This document shows, piece by piece, positions 11,671-22,583 of a DNA stretch of 64,000 nucleotides. A program made the position numbers and the translations under genes. Below the pieces are notes generated by a model. The model was not told where the DNA came from. It did not search any database and saw only the letters and a program-made list of their open reading frames with translations. The stretch covers positions 22,565,251 to 22,629,250 of the forward strand of contig CM076847.1 of NCBI GenBank assembly GCA_039519185.1. The letters run 5' to 3'. The first letter of the stretch is position 1. Each line of letters opens with the position of its first letter. The stretch comes from Astragalus membranaceus. Lineage: Eukaryota > Streptophyta > Magnoliopsida > Fabales > Fabaceae.

Positions 11671-13504
11671 CCAAATATTTGATCTTTTGGTGACTGATGG
11701 TCAGATTTTAGTGCCTAAGGGTCTAAAAATACCACCATTAGAACAACAAAAGAAAATAGGTTATTGCAAATATCATAATTTCTTGGGTCATAACACCTCC
11801 CGATGTGTACTTTTCAGGGATCTAGTTCAGAAAGCATTAAATGATGGAAGGCTGAAATTTGATGACAAAAGTAAGTCGTCAATGCAGATCGACAGCAATC
11901 CTATGCCCAAAGCAGAGGCAAACTATACTGAAGTAGATATTTTGATGGTCGAAACCAATGAAGTGGTTGCTAAAAGTCTTGAAGCAAACATCAAAGTGGT
12001 CACCAATGACCAATATGCTGAAAAAATGCAGGTGGTTTATCCACAAGCTGAAGAGGAATTGATAGACTTCCTTAACAGATGCAAGATAAATAACACCGAG
12101 GTGATGCTGTGCCCACGGTGCAGTTCTGTATTCGACAAAGAGGCCGCTAAAAGCCTTGAAAGTGTCACTCCTCAATTCAAGAGAAAAAACAAATGGGTCG
12201 ATAATAGGCCCCAATTCAGCTTCAACCCAAGAGGTGTGCCATATAAGGTTACATCTTCAACAAGACAAGCTCCGAAGGCTCAAAGGAGAACATTTGTGCC
12301 ACCAGCAAGGGTCCCTGTCGGAAGATGGGTATACCCAGGAAATAAGGAGACTGGATGTCACCTAGAGATAGCAGGAGAGACTTCCAATGCCATGAATCAA
12401 AGCAAGGCGCCGAATTCCAATAGGTACGCCTACAGCAATAATTACAAGGGGAAAAACCCCATGACAAGAACACAATGGCGAAGATACCAACGCCAGAAGA
12501 AATTGACTGCTGCTGAGGAAAGGGAGAACATCGATACAAGCAAAGGTAAGCAATTAGCTTCCAGTGTCGAATTCCCAAGAAAGTCAGCAAAAGAGAGGAT
12601 ATTCCCTCCCCTTGAAGACATCAAAAAAGGTCTTGACTCTGAAGAGGGCCTGCAATTAGATGATGATATGGACTCTGAATTCTTAGATTCAGAACCAGAC
12701 TTAGACATCATCTGTGTCGTTTCAATTCTGCCAATTGAATTCGACGTCGTTTCAGAAGTGACTGAGATCGAACAAGATTTTGATCAAGATATGGCTAAGC
12801 ACAGGCCAATGTGTTACTACGTACTAAATAATGGCTCCATAGAAGAGCAGAATGCTGTCTTCGAAAGGCCGGATGGAGGGATGAAACATCATCTAAAACC
12901 ATTGTTTATACAAGCAAAAGTAAACAATGTAGGCGTCAATAAAGTTTTGGTTGATGGGGGCGCAGCGGTTAATCTGATGCCACAACATGTGCTGGCAAAA
13001 GTTGGCAAATCAGAGACTGATTTACGGCCACATAACATAGTCCTCACTAACTATGAAGGAAAATCTGGCTATTCGTTAGGTGCCATAGAAGTGGAGTTAA
13101 CAGTGGGGAGTGTGAAGAGAAAAACTATGTTCATAGTCATACCCACCAGAGCAAACTTCAATCTACTCCTGGGTAGAGAGTGGATCCACGGAGTAGGAGC
13201 AGTGCCCTCAACACTCCACCAGAGACTCTCTATTTGGAGAGAAGATGGTCTGGTCGAAAATATAGAAGCAGATCAGAGCTATTTCTTGGCAGAGGTCGAC
13301 CATATTACAAGGAGGACTTTTGACAAACAATTGGCGACTATTGCGCCATGCACACCTTCAGACACTGCATATGTCCCTATGAACAATGTGTTTGAATCCC
13401 TAGATCTCCACCCTACCCATGGCTTCATATGGGAGAGGGAAGTGATCGATGAGGCATCACCTTCAATAGGCTTTTGCAAGCCTACAGGGTGGGATGGTCC
13501 CTAA
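11594..13504 (+). pseudogene. Gag C-terminus and aspartic protease part of the polyprotein
   Basis: The useful reading begins about 11666, after the gag frameshift (IPPLEQQKKIGYCKYHN). A disordered linker leads to a retropepsin-like domain near residues 430-540 of this frame. Its active-site motif is VDGGAAVNLMP (about 12950), and FNLLLGREWIHG is the second landmark. The Asp-Gly-Gly form in place of Asp-Ser/Thr-Gly is usual in Tat-type elements. The protease cuts the polyprotein. The frame is closed by an in-frame TAA at 13502-13504; the pol ORF continues in the same frame immediately after, so this is most simply a nonsense mutation. Confidence 0.85.
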
Positions 13505-15781
13505 ACGGTGATGATGTCTATACCCACTGTATGGGAAAGAATTACGGCTTATGTGGCCGAAAATAAACAAAATATGGCTTTGGAGGCCGAATTGCAACAA
13601 AATATGGCTGAACAAGCCATAAAAGTTAACCCAGAAGTTAACAATAAAGATAAAATGGCCGAAGGCCAGAAACTTGACTGCCTCTACGATGATGAGCCTT
13701 TAGGTTTTGAAAAAGACCCAATGGGTTCGACTAAGAAGATGCAGGCTCAAGACCCTCTTGAAGAAATTGATTTAGCAGATGGCCCCATAAAAAGGCCAAC
13801 ATTTATCAGTGCTAAAATCGACAAGGGTCTGAAAGGTCGAACTATCGAGTTACTCAAAGAGTATAAAGATTGCTTCGCTTGGGACTACAATGAGATGCCT
13901 GGTCTACGTCGAGAAGTAGTCGAACTGAAACTGCACATTCGACCAGACAAAAAACCAGTAAAGCAAACACCAAGGAGGTTCGTACCTCAGGTTCTGTCGA
14001 AGATCAAAGAAGAAATCGAAAGATTACTCAAGAGCAACTTCATCAGGACTGCCAGGTATGTTGATTGGCTAGCCAACATTGTTCCTGTTATTAAGAAAAA
14101 TGGAACATTACGAGTCTGTATAGATTTTCGTGATTTAAATAATGCTACACCCAAAGATCAATACCCTATGCCTGTGGCAGAAATGCTAGTTGATTCGGCA
14201 GCAGGATTTGAATACCTAAGTATGCTTGATGGATATTCAGGATATAATCAAATTTTTATTGCCGAAGAAGATGTGTCGAAAACAGCATTTCGATGCCCAG
14301 GGGCATTAGGTGTTTATGAATGGGTAGTAATGCCATTTGGTTTAAAAAATGCTGGTGCAACATACCAGAGAGCAATGAATTCTATGTTTCATGATTTTAT
14401 TGAAAATTTTATGCAAGTATACGTAAATGATATTGTTGTCAAATCTTCAACAGAAAATGGCCATTTAGACCATCTTCGACAATCATTCGAAAGAATGAGA
14501 AAATATGGATTGAAAATGAATCCAATCAAATGTGCCTTTTGTGTACGTGCAGGTGATTTCTTGGGCTTTGTTGTTCACAAAAAATGCATCGAAATTAATC
14601 AAAACAAGACGAAGGCAATCATGGAAACGAAAGCCCCTTCAACTAAAAAAGAGCTTCAGTCATTATTAGGGAAGATTAATTTCCTCAGAAGGTTCATATC
14701 CAACCTAAGTGGCAAAACTCAAGTGTTCTCGCCATTGCTTCGACTGAAGAAAGAAGACTTATTCAGGTGGGATCCAGAGCACCAGAAGGCCTTCGACAAC
14801 ATTAAGGCTTATTTAGTTAAACCACCTATATTGTTGCCACCTATCAGAGATAAGGTGATGAAACTGTATATAGCAGCATCAGAGCTAACAATAGGTAGTA
14901 TGCTAGCACAAGAGGATGATAATGGTGTCGAAAGAGCCATATATTACCTGAGTAGAGTGTTAAATGATGCTGAAACTAGATATCAGCCATTGGAGAAATT
15001 GTGCCTTTGTCTGTATTTTTCTTGTACCAAATTAAAGCAATATATCAAACCAGTTGATGTGTATGTGCATTCTCATTTCGATATTATTAAGCACATGCTG
15101 TCGAAACCTATATTGCATAACAGAATTGGCAAATGGGCACTAGCTTTATCTGAGTATTCATTAACATACCAGCCTTTGAAAGCTATCAAGGGACAAATTG
15201 TTGCTGACTTTATTGTTGACCATTCGTTGGTCGAAGTGACAGTTAGTCAAATGAATAATCGACCTTGGACACTTTATTTCGATGGATCAAGCCATAAAAA
15301 TGGTTCTGGAATTGGTATATTAATTGTTTCACCAGTAAACATACCAACAAAGTATAAGTTTAAAATCAAAGAGCGCTGCTCTAACAATGAGGCTGAATAT
15401 GAAGCCTTAATTGCAGGATTGGAAATCTTGTTAGAGTTGGGGGCAAAGGCTGTCGAAATTAAAGGTGACTCTGAATTAGTGGTGAAGCAGTTAACCAAAG
15501 AATATAAGTGCATCAAAGAAAATTTAATCTTATATTTCGTCACTGCCAATACTTTGTTAAAACGTTTCGACAATGTTCACATTGAGCATATACCTCGAAT
15601 TGAGAATCAAGAGGCAAACGACTTGGTACAAATTGCTTCAAGTTATAAAGTCTCTCCAACAAAACTCAGTGAGTTAATTGAAATTAAAGAGAAATTGATT
15701 TCGACAGATCGTAAGGATGATGAATTGTCAATGCCAAAACTTGGGGGGGGAAGACAGTGTAGAATTACTTCCTCAAATTGA
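13505..15781 (+). pseudogene. pol: Reverse transcriptase and RNase H part of pol, RT active site mutated
   Basis: RT spans about 13980-14560 (RRFVPQVLSKIKEEIERLL, LRVCIDFRDLNNATPKDQYP, LSMLDGYSGYNQI, VMPFGLKNAGATYQRAM). The YxDD box reads Tyr-Val-Asn-Asp at 14420-14431, so one of the two metal-binding aspartates is replaced and RT should be inactive. The Ty3-type RNase H follows (LYIAASELTIGSMLAQE). A second RNase H-like domain at about 15265-15640 (LYFDGSSHKNGSG, NNEAEYEALIAGLE, GDSELVVKQL) matches the extra RNase H of Tat-type elements. The frame breaks after a G8 run at 15743-15750. Confidence 0.9.
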
Positions 15782-17094
15782 AAATGGCGAAATTTTTGCC
15801 ATTGACAATATGTCGAATGATGACTGGCGAAAACCAATTGTCGAATACTTGGAAAATCCAACAGGGACAACAAATCGAAAAACCAAGTATAAAGCTCTAA
15901 GCTATGTAATTCTTGGAAACGAATTGTTAAAGAAAACCCCGGAAGGAGTCCTACTTAAATGCCTTAATGAGAATGAGGCATATTTGGCAATTTCCAATAC
16001 TCATAGTGGAGCTTGTGGATCTCACCAAGCGGGGCACAAAATGAAATGGCTTTTATTTCGACAAGGAGTATACTGGCCTACTATGCTTAAAGATTGCATA
16101 GATTTTGCTAAAGGGTGTCAAGAATGTCAGAAACACGCAGGAATACAACATGTACCTGCAAATGAGTTACACTCAATAATAAAGCCTTGGCCATTTAGAG
16201 GATGGGCTCTAGACATAATTGGCGAAATTAAACCAACGTCGTCGAAAGGTCACCGCTACATATTAGTGGGTATCGATTACTTTACTAAGTGGGTCGAAGC
16301 TATCCCTTTAGCTAATGTAGACCAAGAGGCAGTAATAGCCTTTTTTCCAAAACCACATTCTATGCAGGTTTGGAGTCCCAAAAACCATCACTACGGACCA
16401 AGGCTCAGTGTTTACTGGTCGAAAAATGGTTGAGTTTGCCTCCATAAGTGGATTTAAGTTATTAAGTTCGACACCATATTATGCTCAGGCAAATGGTCAG
16501 GTCGAAGCAGCCAACAAAATTATCATTAATTTGATTAAAAAACATATTGGGCAAAAGCCTAAGAATTGGCACAAAACCCTTGATCAAGCATTATGGGCTT
16601 GTCGAAATTCTCCTAGAGAATCAATTAACACTACTCCATTTCGTCTCACTTTTGGGCATGATGCAGTTTTACCAGTCGAAATCTATTTGCAAACAACCAG
16701 GATCCAAAGGCAATTTGAAATTCCTTCAGACCATTATTGGAGCATGATTTTAGATGAATTGGTTGACATAGATGAAGAAAGGTTACTTGCATTAGATATC
16801 CTTATAAGGCAAAAAGAAAGAGTAGCTAAAGCTTATAACAAGAAGGTGAAATTCAAAGCTTTTGTTACAGGAGACTTAGTGTGGAAAGTGATATTACCCA
16901 TGGACAAAAAAGATAGAGCCTTGGGAAAATGGTCACCAAATTGGGAAGGACCATTTAAAATTTTACAAGTTTTCTCAAATGGCGCTTATGAAATCGAAGA
17001 GCTAAACATTGATGGTCGAATTTTGCGTATAAATGGCAAGTATTTAAAAAGATATAAGCCAATGTTGCAAGAAATTAAAATAACGCAAAATTAA
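15751..17094 (+). pseudogene. Integrase part of pol, frameshifted
   Basis: The frame resumes after the G8 run. An HHCC zinc-binding region is seen at about 16000-16145 (H, H, then CQECQKH). The catalytic core begins with WALDIIGEI (first Asp, about 16213) and GIDYFTKWVEAIP. A frameshift in the T6 run at 16341-16346 moves the second Asp (ITTDQGSVF, codon 16396-16398) and the Glu (NGQVEAAN, about 16505) to another frame, which runs to the stop at 17092-17094. The C-terminal part (WKVILP, KWSPNWEGPFKI) is the DNA-binding domain typical of Ty3-type integrases. Integrase inserts the cDNA; as read it would not be made whole. Confidence 0.88.
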
Positions 17095-17158
17095 GAGAAT
17101 GAGAAGATATAAACATGGCACTCATGCCAAGAAAGATTGTCAGAATACAGATGGAAAG

Positions 17159-20100
17159 TTAAATTACAAAAGAAGCTTTAAGCCTCTCAAAGGCTGTTCT
17201 GGCATGCCTCAATCTGGTATCTAAAAGGGTTTCTTCTTCAGTTAGCCTCTTAACCGCTTCGTCATGTTTCTGAACCTTCTCCAAGTGTTCGATAGCCAAG
17301 GTTGCCTCAGTGCGAAGTGCGTTCTCTACAGAAATTGAAGACTTCTGTTGAACAGAGATTTTCTTCTTTTCTTCCGCTTCAATCTTCGATTGCAACTCCT
17401 TGATTTGGGCCTGGTATGTCGAAATATTTGCATCACAGTCTTCTATTTCCTTGGAATTAGTTGCTGCTTGAATTTCCAGGGCTGAAATCTTGCTTTCTGA
17501 GGCTTCGACGGCGACACTTTCTTCTGTCAGAAGTTCAAGCTCGCGCTTTTTGCTCACAATAGTACTCTTCTTTTTCTGAATATCTCTGGAAATTTGCTCT
17601 AGCAAAGGCTCAAATTCAACAATAAAGCATAAAAGAGAGTCACTGGAGCCAGAGTTATTAAGTTTATTGAGCAAAGACTTGAGTTTGTAATAGAGCATAT
17701 GATTTGTTTCGATGGCCTCGAATAGATCTATCTCAAAGAGGGTTGTTTGAAGTTCTCGAATCAGGTTTTCTTTAGGACCTTCAGAGGAATTGCCAATAGA
17801 AGCAGTCGAAGCACTTGGCTTACTCTCTGTCGAAGATAAACCACTCACCATTCGTTTGAAAGCCTCCAGAGGATCTTTGCGTTTTAAGTCCAAAAATTCT
17901 TGTTCTTGAAGGCTAAGAGCGATGTCATCCGTTGAGGGCACAGAACGTGGAGAATTTGCTATCTCAAGAGATTCACTCCTCTCATTGTTAACGTCGTCTT
18001 CACTTTCTTCTTCGTCGTACCCTTGCTCTTCCATATTTGGAGAAGAGGATATACTGATCTCAGCTCCACTGTGGCCAACATCAGGACTTTCATCAACGTC
18101 CATAGCAGCAGGTTCTGGGCCATAAGCAGGAATTTCCTTTGCAGTTTCAGCAAGAATAGTCTTTTCGGCCAACAGTGTATCTTCGACAACAGGTGTATGT
18201 TGAGGCAAGTCTTTTTCTTCGACACCTTCTCCAGAAACATTTATTTTTGAAGGGGAATGAGTGGAGGAAGGTGTAGCATGTTTTGTTGGGACTTCAGTTT
18301 CCTAAAAAATGAAGCAAAGTGAGTATTATCACATAAACAAAGTTGTCGGGTTTTCAAAAAACATAGGCTTCAATCGATCACCTTAGGTATGGTATTCTCA
18401 ACTAAAGAATGTGCACTCTGGGTTTTTTGGATAAGCCTTTTCGGAACTTGTTCTTCTTGTTGTTGTCTTTCGACAGAAGTTTGTCGAGAAACAGTCTTAG
18501 AGGCATCTTGAGAATGTTTTGTCTTTCTCTCTCTTTCTGCTTCAGGAACTTGAACCTTGATGGGTTTAGTTCTGACCAGTGGTGTTTCATCAGACTGAAA
18601 ATACAACAATCATATGAGCATGAATAAGAAAAAGAAAACAAATATAAATAGGCAAAGTTTTGAGAACTTCGACCTCTGAATCGCTCACGAATCTTGGTTT
18701 AACATTTCTTGCTTTCTTTGGATTGGATATTAAAGAGCTACTTGTTCTTTTTCGACTCTGCAAAACGGATGACTAATTAGTCGAAGAGTATAAGAAGATA
18801 ACACAACGAGTAAAGATAAGTACTTACTTTTTATTTTTCTTCTTGAAGAGGTTGTTTTCTTATTGACGAAGCCTCAACATCTTTTTTCTTCGTCTTTGTT
18901 GCTGCGCCATCTGTCGAAGACGATGTGATAGGTATGGCTACAAATATTCGACAAACAAGTGTTAATACGAAATACATAGAAAGGAAATTTATTTTTCCTA
19001 AGAAGTCTTGTGAATCACCTTCTCTAATGGAGGACAAGATTCGAATATGTTGAATATCTAAATGAAGATGACCCTCAAAAGTGTATATGTCCTGCTTAGT
19101 CGGAACTACTTTCTCAGCTGTTTTGTTCGAAAAATCAAATAGTGCCTTGGTCGAACCACATACGAAACATTCTGGAATGGGTGACCAAAATGCCAGAGCC
19201 AGTTCACTGGTTGGTAAAGGTGGAAATCTAATTTTATTTTGTGTTAAAGCAAAAAAATATTTGTCGGGTACATAAGGTGGAAAAATCATAGTCAGGATTT
19301 TATCAAGAATTTTTTGTTTAAAAACTTTTGCAGCTTGAGAAACAGTTCGACGAAGATGAGTCGGATCATATACAGTTTCGAAATATTGTTGAAATGCTCG
19401 AATTTCTCGAATATGTATACCTTTCGACTTGGTCTTCTTTTTCTGCGAAGAAGGAAAAGCAGATATTAGTTTGACCAATAGATTAGCCTCTTCGACACCA
19501 GTGAATTTCCTGGTGATATACTCTGTCCACCACTGAGAAAACTTGTGGGTACAAGAGAAAGTTGGTTCAAAAGGGAGGGGGGTAAGACGAAAAGAATCAG
19601 CAGGAAAGTCGTTGAGACGATTTATCCATTCTTCTTCATTCTCAGGAACTAACAGTTCCCTTTTAAACCGGAAAAAAGGGCTGGGTCGAAGTTGACACAA
19701 CCCAAATTGCCGTGCATATAAACTTGGATGATATGAGAATAAACCAAATTGGTTTGATGACTTCCCAGGAGAAATTCGAGACGACAGCAGTTGAGGAGTT
19801 AAAAATGCTTTCCAAATTTGATTGGTTTCTTGTTCTTCATCAGGGTTGTCAGCAGGGAATTCCCTAGTGAACCAATGTGGTCCATAATTTCTTCCAGCAA
19901 AAGGGGCCATAGAAGGAGAAAATTCTGTACAATTCAGAAACATGTTGAAAGCTTGTGAAAAGAGATCTTCGACAGATACTCCTATTTGTTTAGGTCTCAA
20001 CAAAGCAAGTCGTACACCTTCGACACCTCTGTTAGAAATTACGTCAAGATACTCATCAGGAGTATACATTATCAATTTCGAATTGAAAGTGGCAAGAAGC

Positions 20101-21005
20101 CACAATTGAAACAGCCAAATTGGTCCAGAGACCAAATATTTCCCGTTTGGCTTGAGTCCTTTCAAATCAAGAGCCCCTTGTTTCAAGTTGTCGAAAAGGG
20201 ACCCTAAAATAAGGGTAGCCAAGTTGATCTTTCGACGTTGATGTAGTTGAATGGCTAGGGGGATATACATCTTGGCCACTTGAAGTGACGAAGAACAGAA
20301 GACATAAAAGGATAACCAGAAAGTGAGAAAAGCAATATGCTCTTCATCAGAAACATCCTTCGACCCGGTAATGTGTTTCTCTTCAATATAGCCTTTAAAG
20401 CTAGCCTTTTTGAAGTCAAAATCGAAGTCAGTTTGGATAGCAGGGTCGAAAACTTCCCCTAAAGGCTTTAAACCTGTTATAGCTGCCACATCAAGCAGGG
20501 TAGGGGCAAGCATGCCACACTTCAAATGAAGGCTGTTGGTAGTGATATCCCAAAAATGTAGAGAAGAAAGGAGCATTGGGCTTTGATACTTAGGCCCATA
20601 CCTTGAGATTTGGATCAGGTCAAAAATTCCCTGACTTTTCCAGATATCTCCTTTCTTCGACTCAATTTTGTTGAGCCAGTCAATGTAAGGCATGTTTTTC
20701 TCAGTTGGTGGCGAAGATCGAAAAACCCTATTCGGGTTACTCATGAAATCCATTACGTGTGGACCTTCGCTGAAGATCCTAGGGCTGAGTCTATGGTAGC
20801 TAGGGAAAATGTCCCTAATCCTAGAGGAATCATCATCAGCGAGAGGAAGAGGGCCTAAAAATGCATGCTTTGAAGGTTTAGAGAAGGGGATAAGTACCTG
20901 AGACCGGTAAATTAGTGTTTCCTCCAAAGTGAGAGCAGGTTCAGAGACAAGGGTTTTCTTCCCAAGAGTTACAGCAGGAGATGTTTTGGTAGAAGAAGAT
21001 GCCAT
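17159..21005 (-). CDS. Antisense spliced gene inside the Tat-like element: plant-mobile-domain-like protein with coiled-coil tail
   Basis: Read on the minus strand, ATG at 21005 starts MASSSTKTSPAV. Exon 1 (21005-19019) holds a domain of the plant mobile domain / aminotransferase-like type (GPHVMDFMSNPN, LLDVAAITGLKPLGEVFDP, WLFQLWLLATF). Four GT-AG introns of 70-81 bp can be placed: 19018-18938, 18827-18758, 18673-18595 and 18381-18302. The later exons stay open in one phase and end in a long coiled coil (about 17790-17160, rich in E, K, L). One in-frame TAA (18831-18833) precedes the second intron, so it is either the true end of a shorter protein or a nonsense mutation. Extra antisense ORFs at this place are known in Tat elements; their function is not established. 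Confidence 0.8.
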
Positions 21006-21174
21006 CGTTAGAAACAGGAAGCTAATGAAGAAATGGAAGTGCTTAGTAGTGACCGCTTTGCTTCGTAAGGCGAATAAGGAGAAGGAAATGCGGAAATCAG
21101 AAGACGCTTTAATGGAGTCTTTTCGCGGAGAAGAAGATGAAGAAACAGAAAAAGGAAATGAAGAGGTGCAGTTA

Positions 21175-21187
21175 CCTTTTATAGCCG
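21175..21187 (-). promoter_or_regulatory. TATA box for the antisense gene
   Basis: On the minus strand the sequence is CGGCTATAAAAGG, about 170 nt upstream of the antisense ATG at 21005 and inside the element rather than the LTR. This suggests the antisense gene has its own Pol II promoter. Confidence 0.65.
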
Positions 21188-21469
21188 TGTTTAACTTGAA
21201 TTTATTAATTAAAAAATAATTCAAAAGGTGTGAATCCCCAAGACGTTGGTGGGGAAACGTGGGATCATGGGAGATCCCAACAGTTATTTTCACACGTGGC
21301 GTGATTTAAATGGGAGAAAGCGTTAGTGGGACTGGCCTTGACACAGAAACATCTAATCATATTCTGAAAAAAGATATTTAATGATGATTGAAGATTTGAC
21401 ACAGAATGGTCGAAAGATGTTTCAAAAAAGTCATTTTCTACCTTCATTGAAAACTCAGTCGAAAAAGCC

Positions 21470-21485
21470 TTTTTGGGGGGCAATT
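21470..21485 (+). other. Polypurine tract region of the Tat-like element
   Basis: TTTTTGGGGGGCAATT lies immediately before the 3' LTR start at 21486. A G6 run next to the LTR is the expected plus-strand primer site. Confidence 0.7.
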
Positions 21486-22065
21486 TGTTAGCCTGCATTT
21501 TCGACAGGCTAATATTAAATGCAGTCAACAGGGTTTGACTTAATAATTTCAGAAAGAAAACAGGTCTTCGACACCAAGATATAATTTCGACTTCAAGAGG
21601 TAATAACCAAGGGAAAGCAGCCTAATGCATAACTTAGCGAATTTGGGAAAAAGAGGCCACACTTCGACAGAGAGAAGATTATAAACAGCGAAACAAGCAA
21701 AGCTATGGAGATTTGTCGAAAGACACATTGATTCTTTGCTCGAAAGATGGAGCAGTTATCTAAGTCTTATCACGTCGAAATAGCAGTTACTCTGCCTTAT
21801 CTTGTTTTAGAAAACCGCTGTGCGGTTATTAGTTTTTTCTTATAAATAGTAGTTCTGTACATAGAACAGGGGTCGCAAAATTTCATTACACACACTTCCT
21901 AAAACACTCTACTTCCGCAAACAGAGAAAACAGAGTTAACAGGAATTCATGTATGATTCTGCGTACCATCTCTTTATATAATTGTTTTCATTTCTTTAAG
22001 ATTTCTGCACTTTGTCATCTTCTTCATTTATAATTACTGCAATTTACTGCAAATCAGAGTAAACA
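21486..22065 (+). repeat. 3' LTR of the Tat-like element, 177 bp internally deleted
   Basis: It is identical to the 5' LTR except for about four substitutions and the absence of the segment matching 9641-9817. The last 14 bp (AATCAGAGTAAACA) match the 5' LTR end and are followed at once by GTCTC (22066-22070), so the terminus is real. Its TATA box is at 21841-21848. Confidence 0.9.
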
Positions 22066-22583
22066 GTCTCCAGATACTCTTACCTTTTGTGACTTGATGG
22101 ATAGATGTTGAAATAAGAATCTGATTGCTGTTTGTGTTAACTAGTTCTGAGATATTGCATTTAATCATTTGAACTGTTCCCATTGGAGATGGTGTTACAC
22201 TTTCAAACACACAAGCATTCCTACCCTTCCAAATACACCATAAAGTCATAAAAAGCCAAATAGTTTGAACCTCATCAATACTCCTAGAAGACTCCTCTGG
22301 ACAAATTAGATTAATCAACCACTTAGTACAAGAGGATATCTCCATAGAAGTTGGAACCATAGGAATATTAATAGCAAACCATATTGGAGTAACCCAAGGA
22401 CACAGAAGAAAAGTATGCTCCACAGTTTCTTCAGTAGCAAAGCAAATAGGACAAGAAGGATTAACATTTAGTTTTCTAAGACAAAGATTCTTCTTGATAG
22501 GCAAAGCATTGTGGCATACTTTCCAGATAAATTGTTTAACTTTATGAGGAACTTTAGCTCGCCAAATCCCATTCCATAGCTCG
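22066..22583 (-). mobile_element. LINE-B, upstream part (zf-RVT region)
   Basis: This continues the LINE-B ORF2 on the minus strand. WNGIWRAKVPHKVKQFIWK and CPICFATEETVEHTFLLCPW are the zf-RVT (zinc-binding region of plant LINE RT) landmarks. It is 5'-truncated at about 22583, where it meets the T13 run of LINE-C. The lack of LINE-B sequence beyond LINE-C shows that LINE-B inserted into the poly(A) tail of LINE-C. Confidence 0.85.

Larger units (their letters stand above)
9075..22065 (+). mobile_element. Ty3/gypsy LTR retrotransposon, Tat-like lineage, complete ends, 12,991 bp
   Basis: Its order is 5' LTR, PBS, gag, protease, RT, RNase H, second RNase H, integrase, antisense gene, PPT, 3' LTR. 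The GTCTC target duplication lies at 9070-9074 and 22066-22070. The LTR copies differ at about four of 580 aligned bases by eye, so insertion is recent. Assignment to the Tat group rests on the Asp-Gly-Gly protease motif, the second RNase H after the Ty3-type one, and the extra antisense ORF between pol and the 3' LTR, all known for this group. Pol is inactivated by several mutations. It sits inside LINE-B. Confidence 0.93.

Noticed and set aside
18370..18609. Separate small gene on the minus strand
   Set aside because: It is better explained as an exon (18382-18594) of the spliced antisense gene, with good splice sites on both sides.
20929..21219. Plus-strand 96-codon frame near the 3' LTR
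   Set aside because: It is a shadow of the antisense gene's 5' region and promoter, with no known domain.
21486..22051. 3' LTR ending at 22051 (566 bp, TG...CA)
   Set aside because: The next 14 bases match the true LTR end and are followed by the GTCTC duplication, so the LTR ends at 22065 with an internal deletion.
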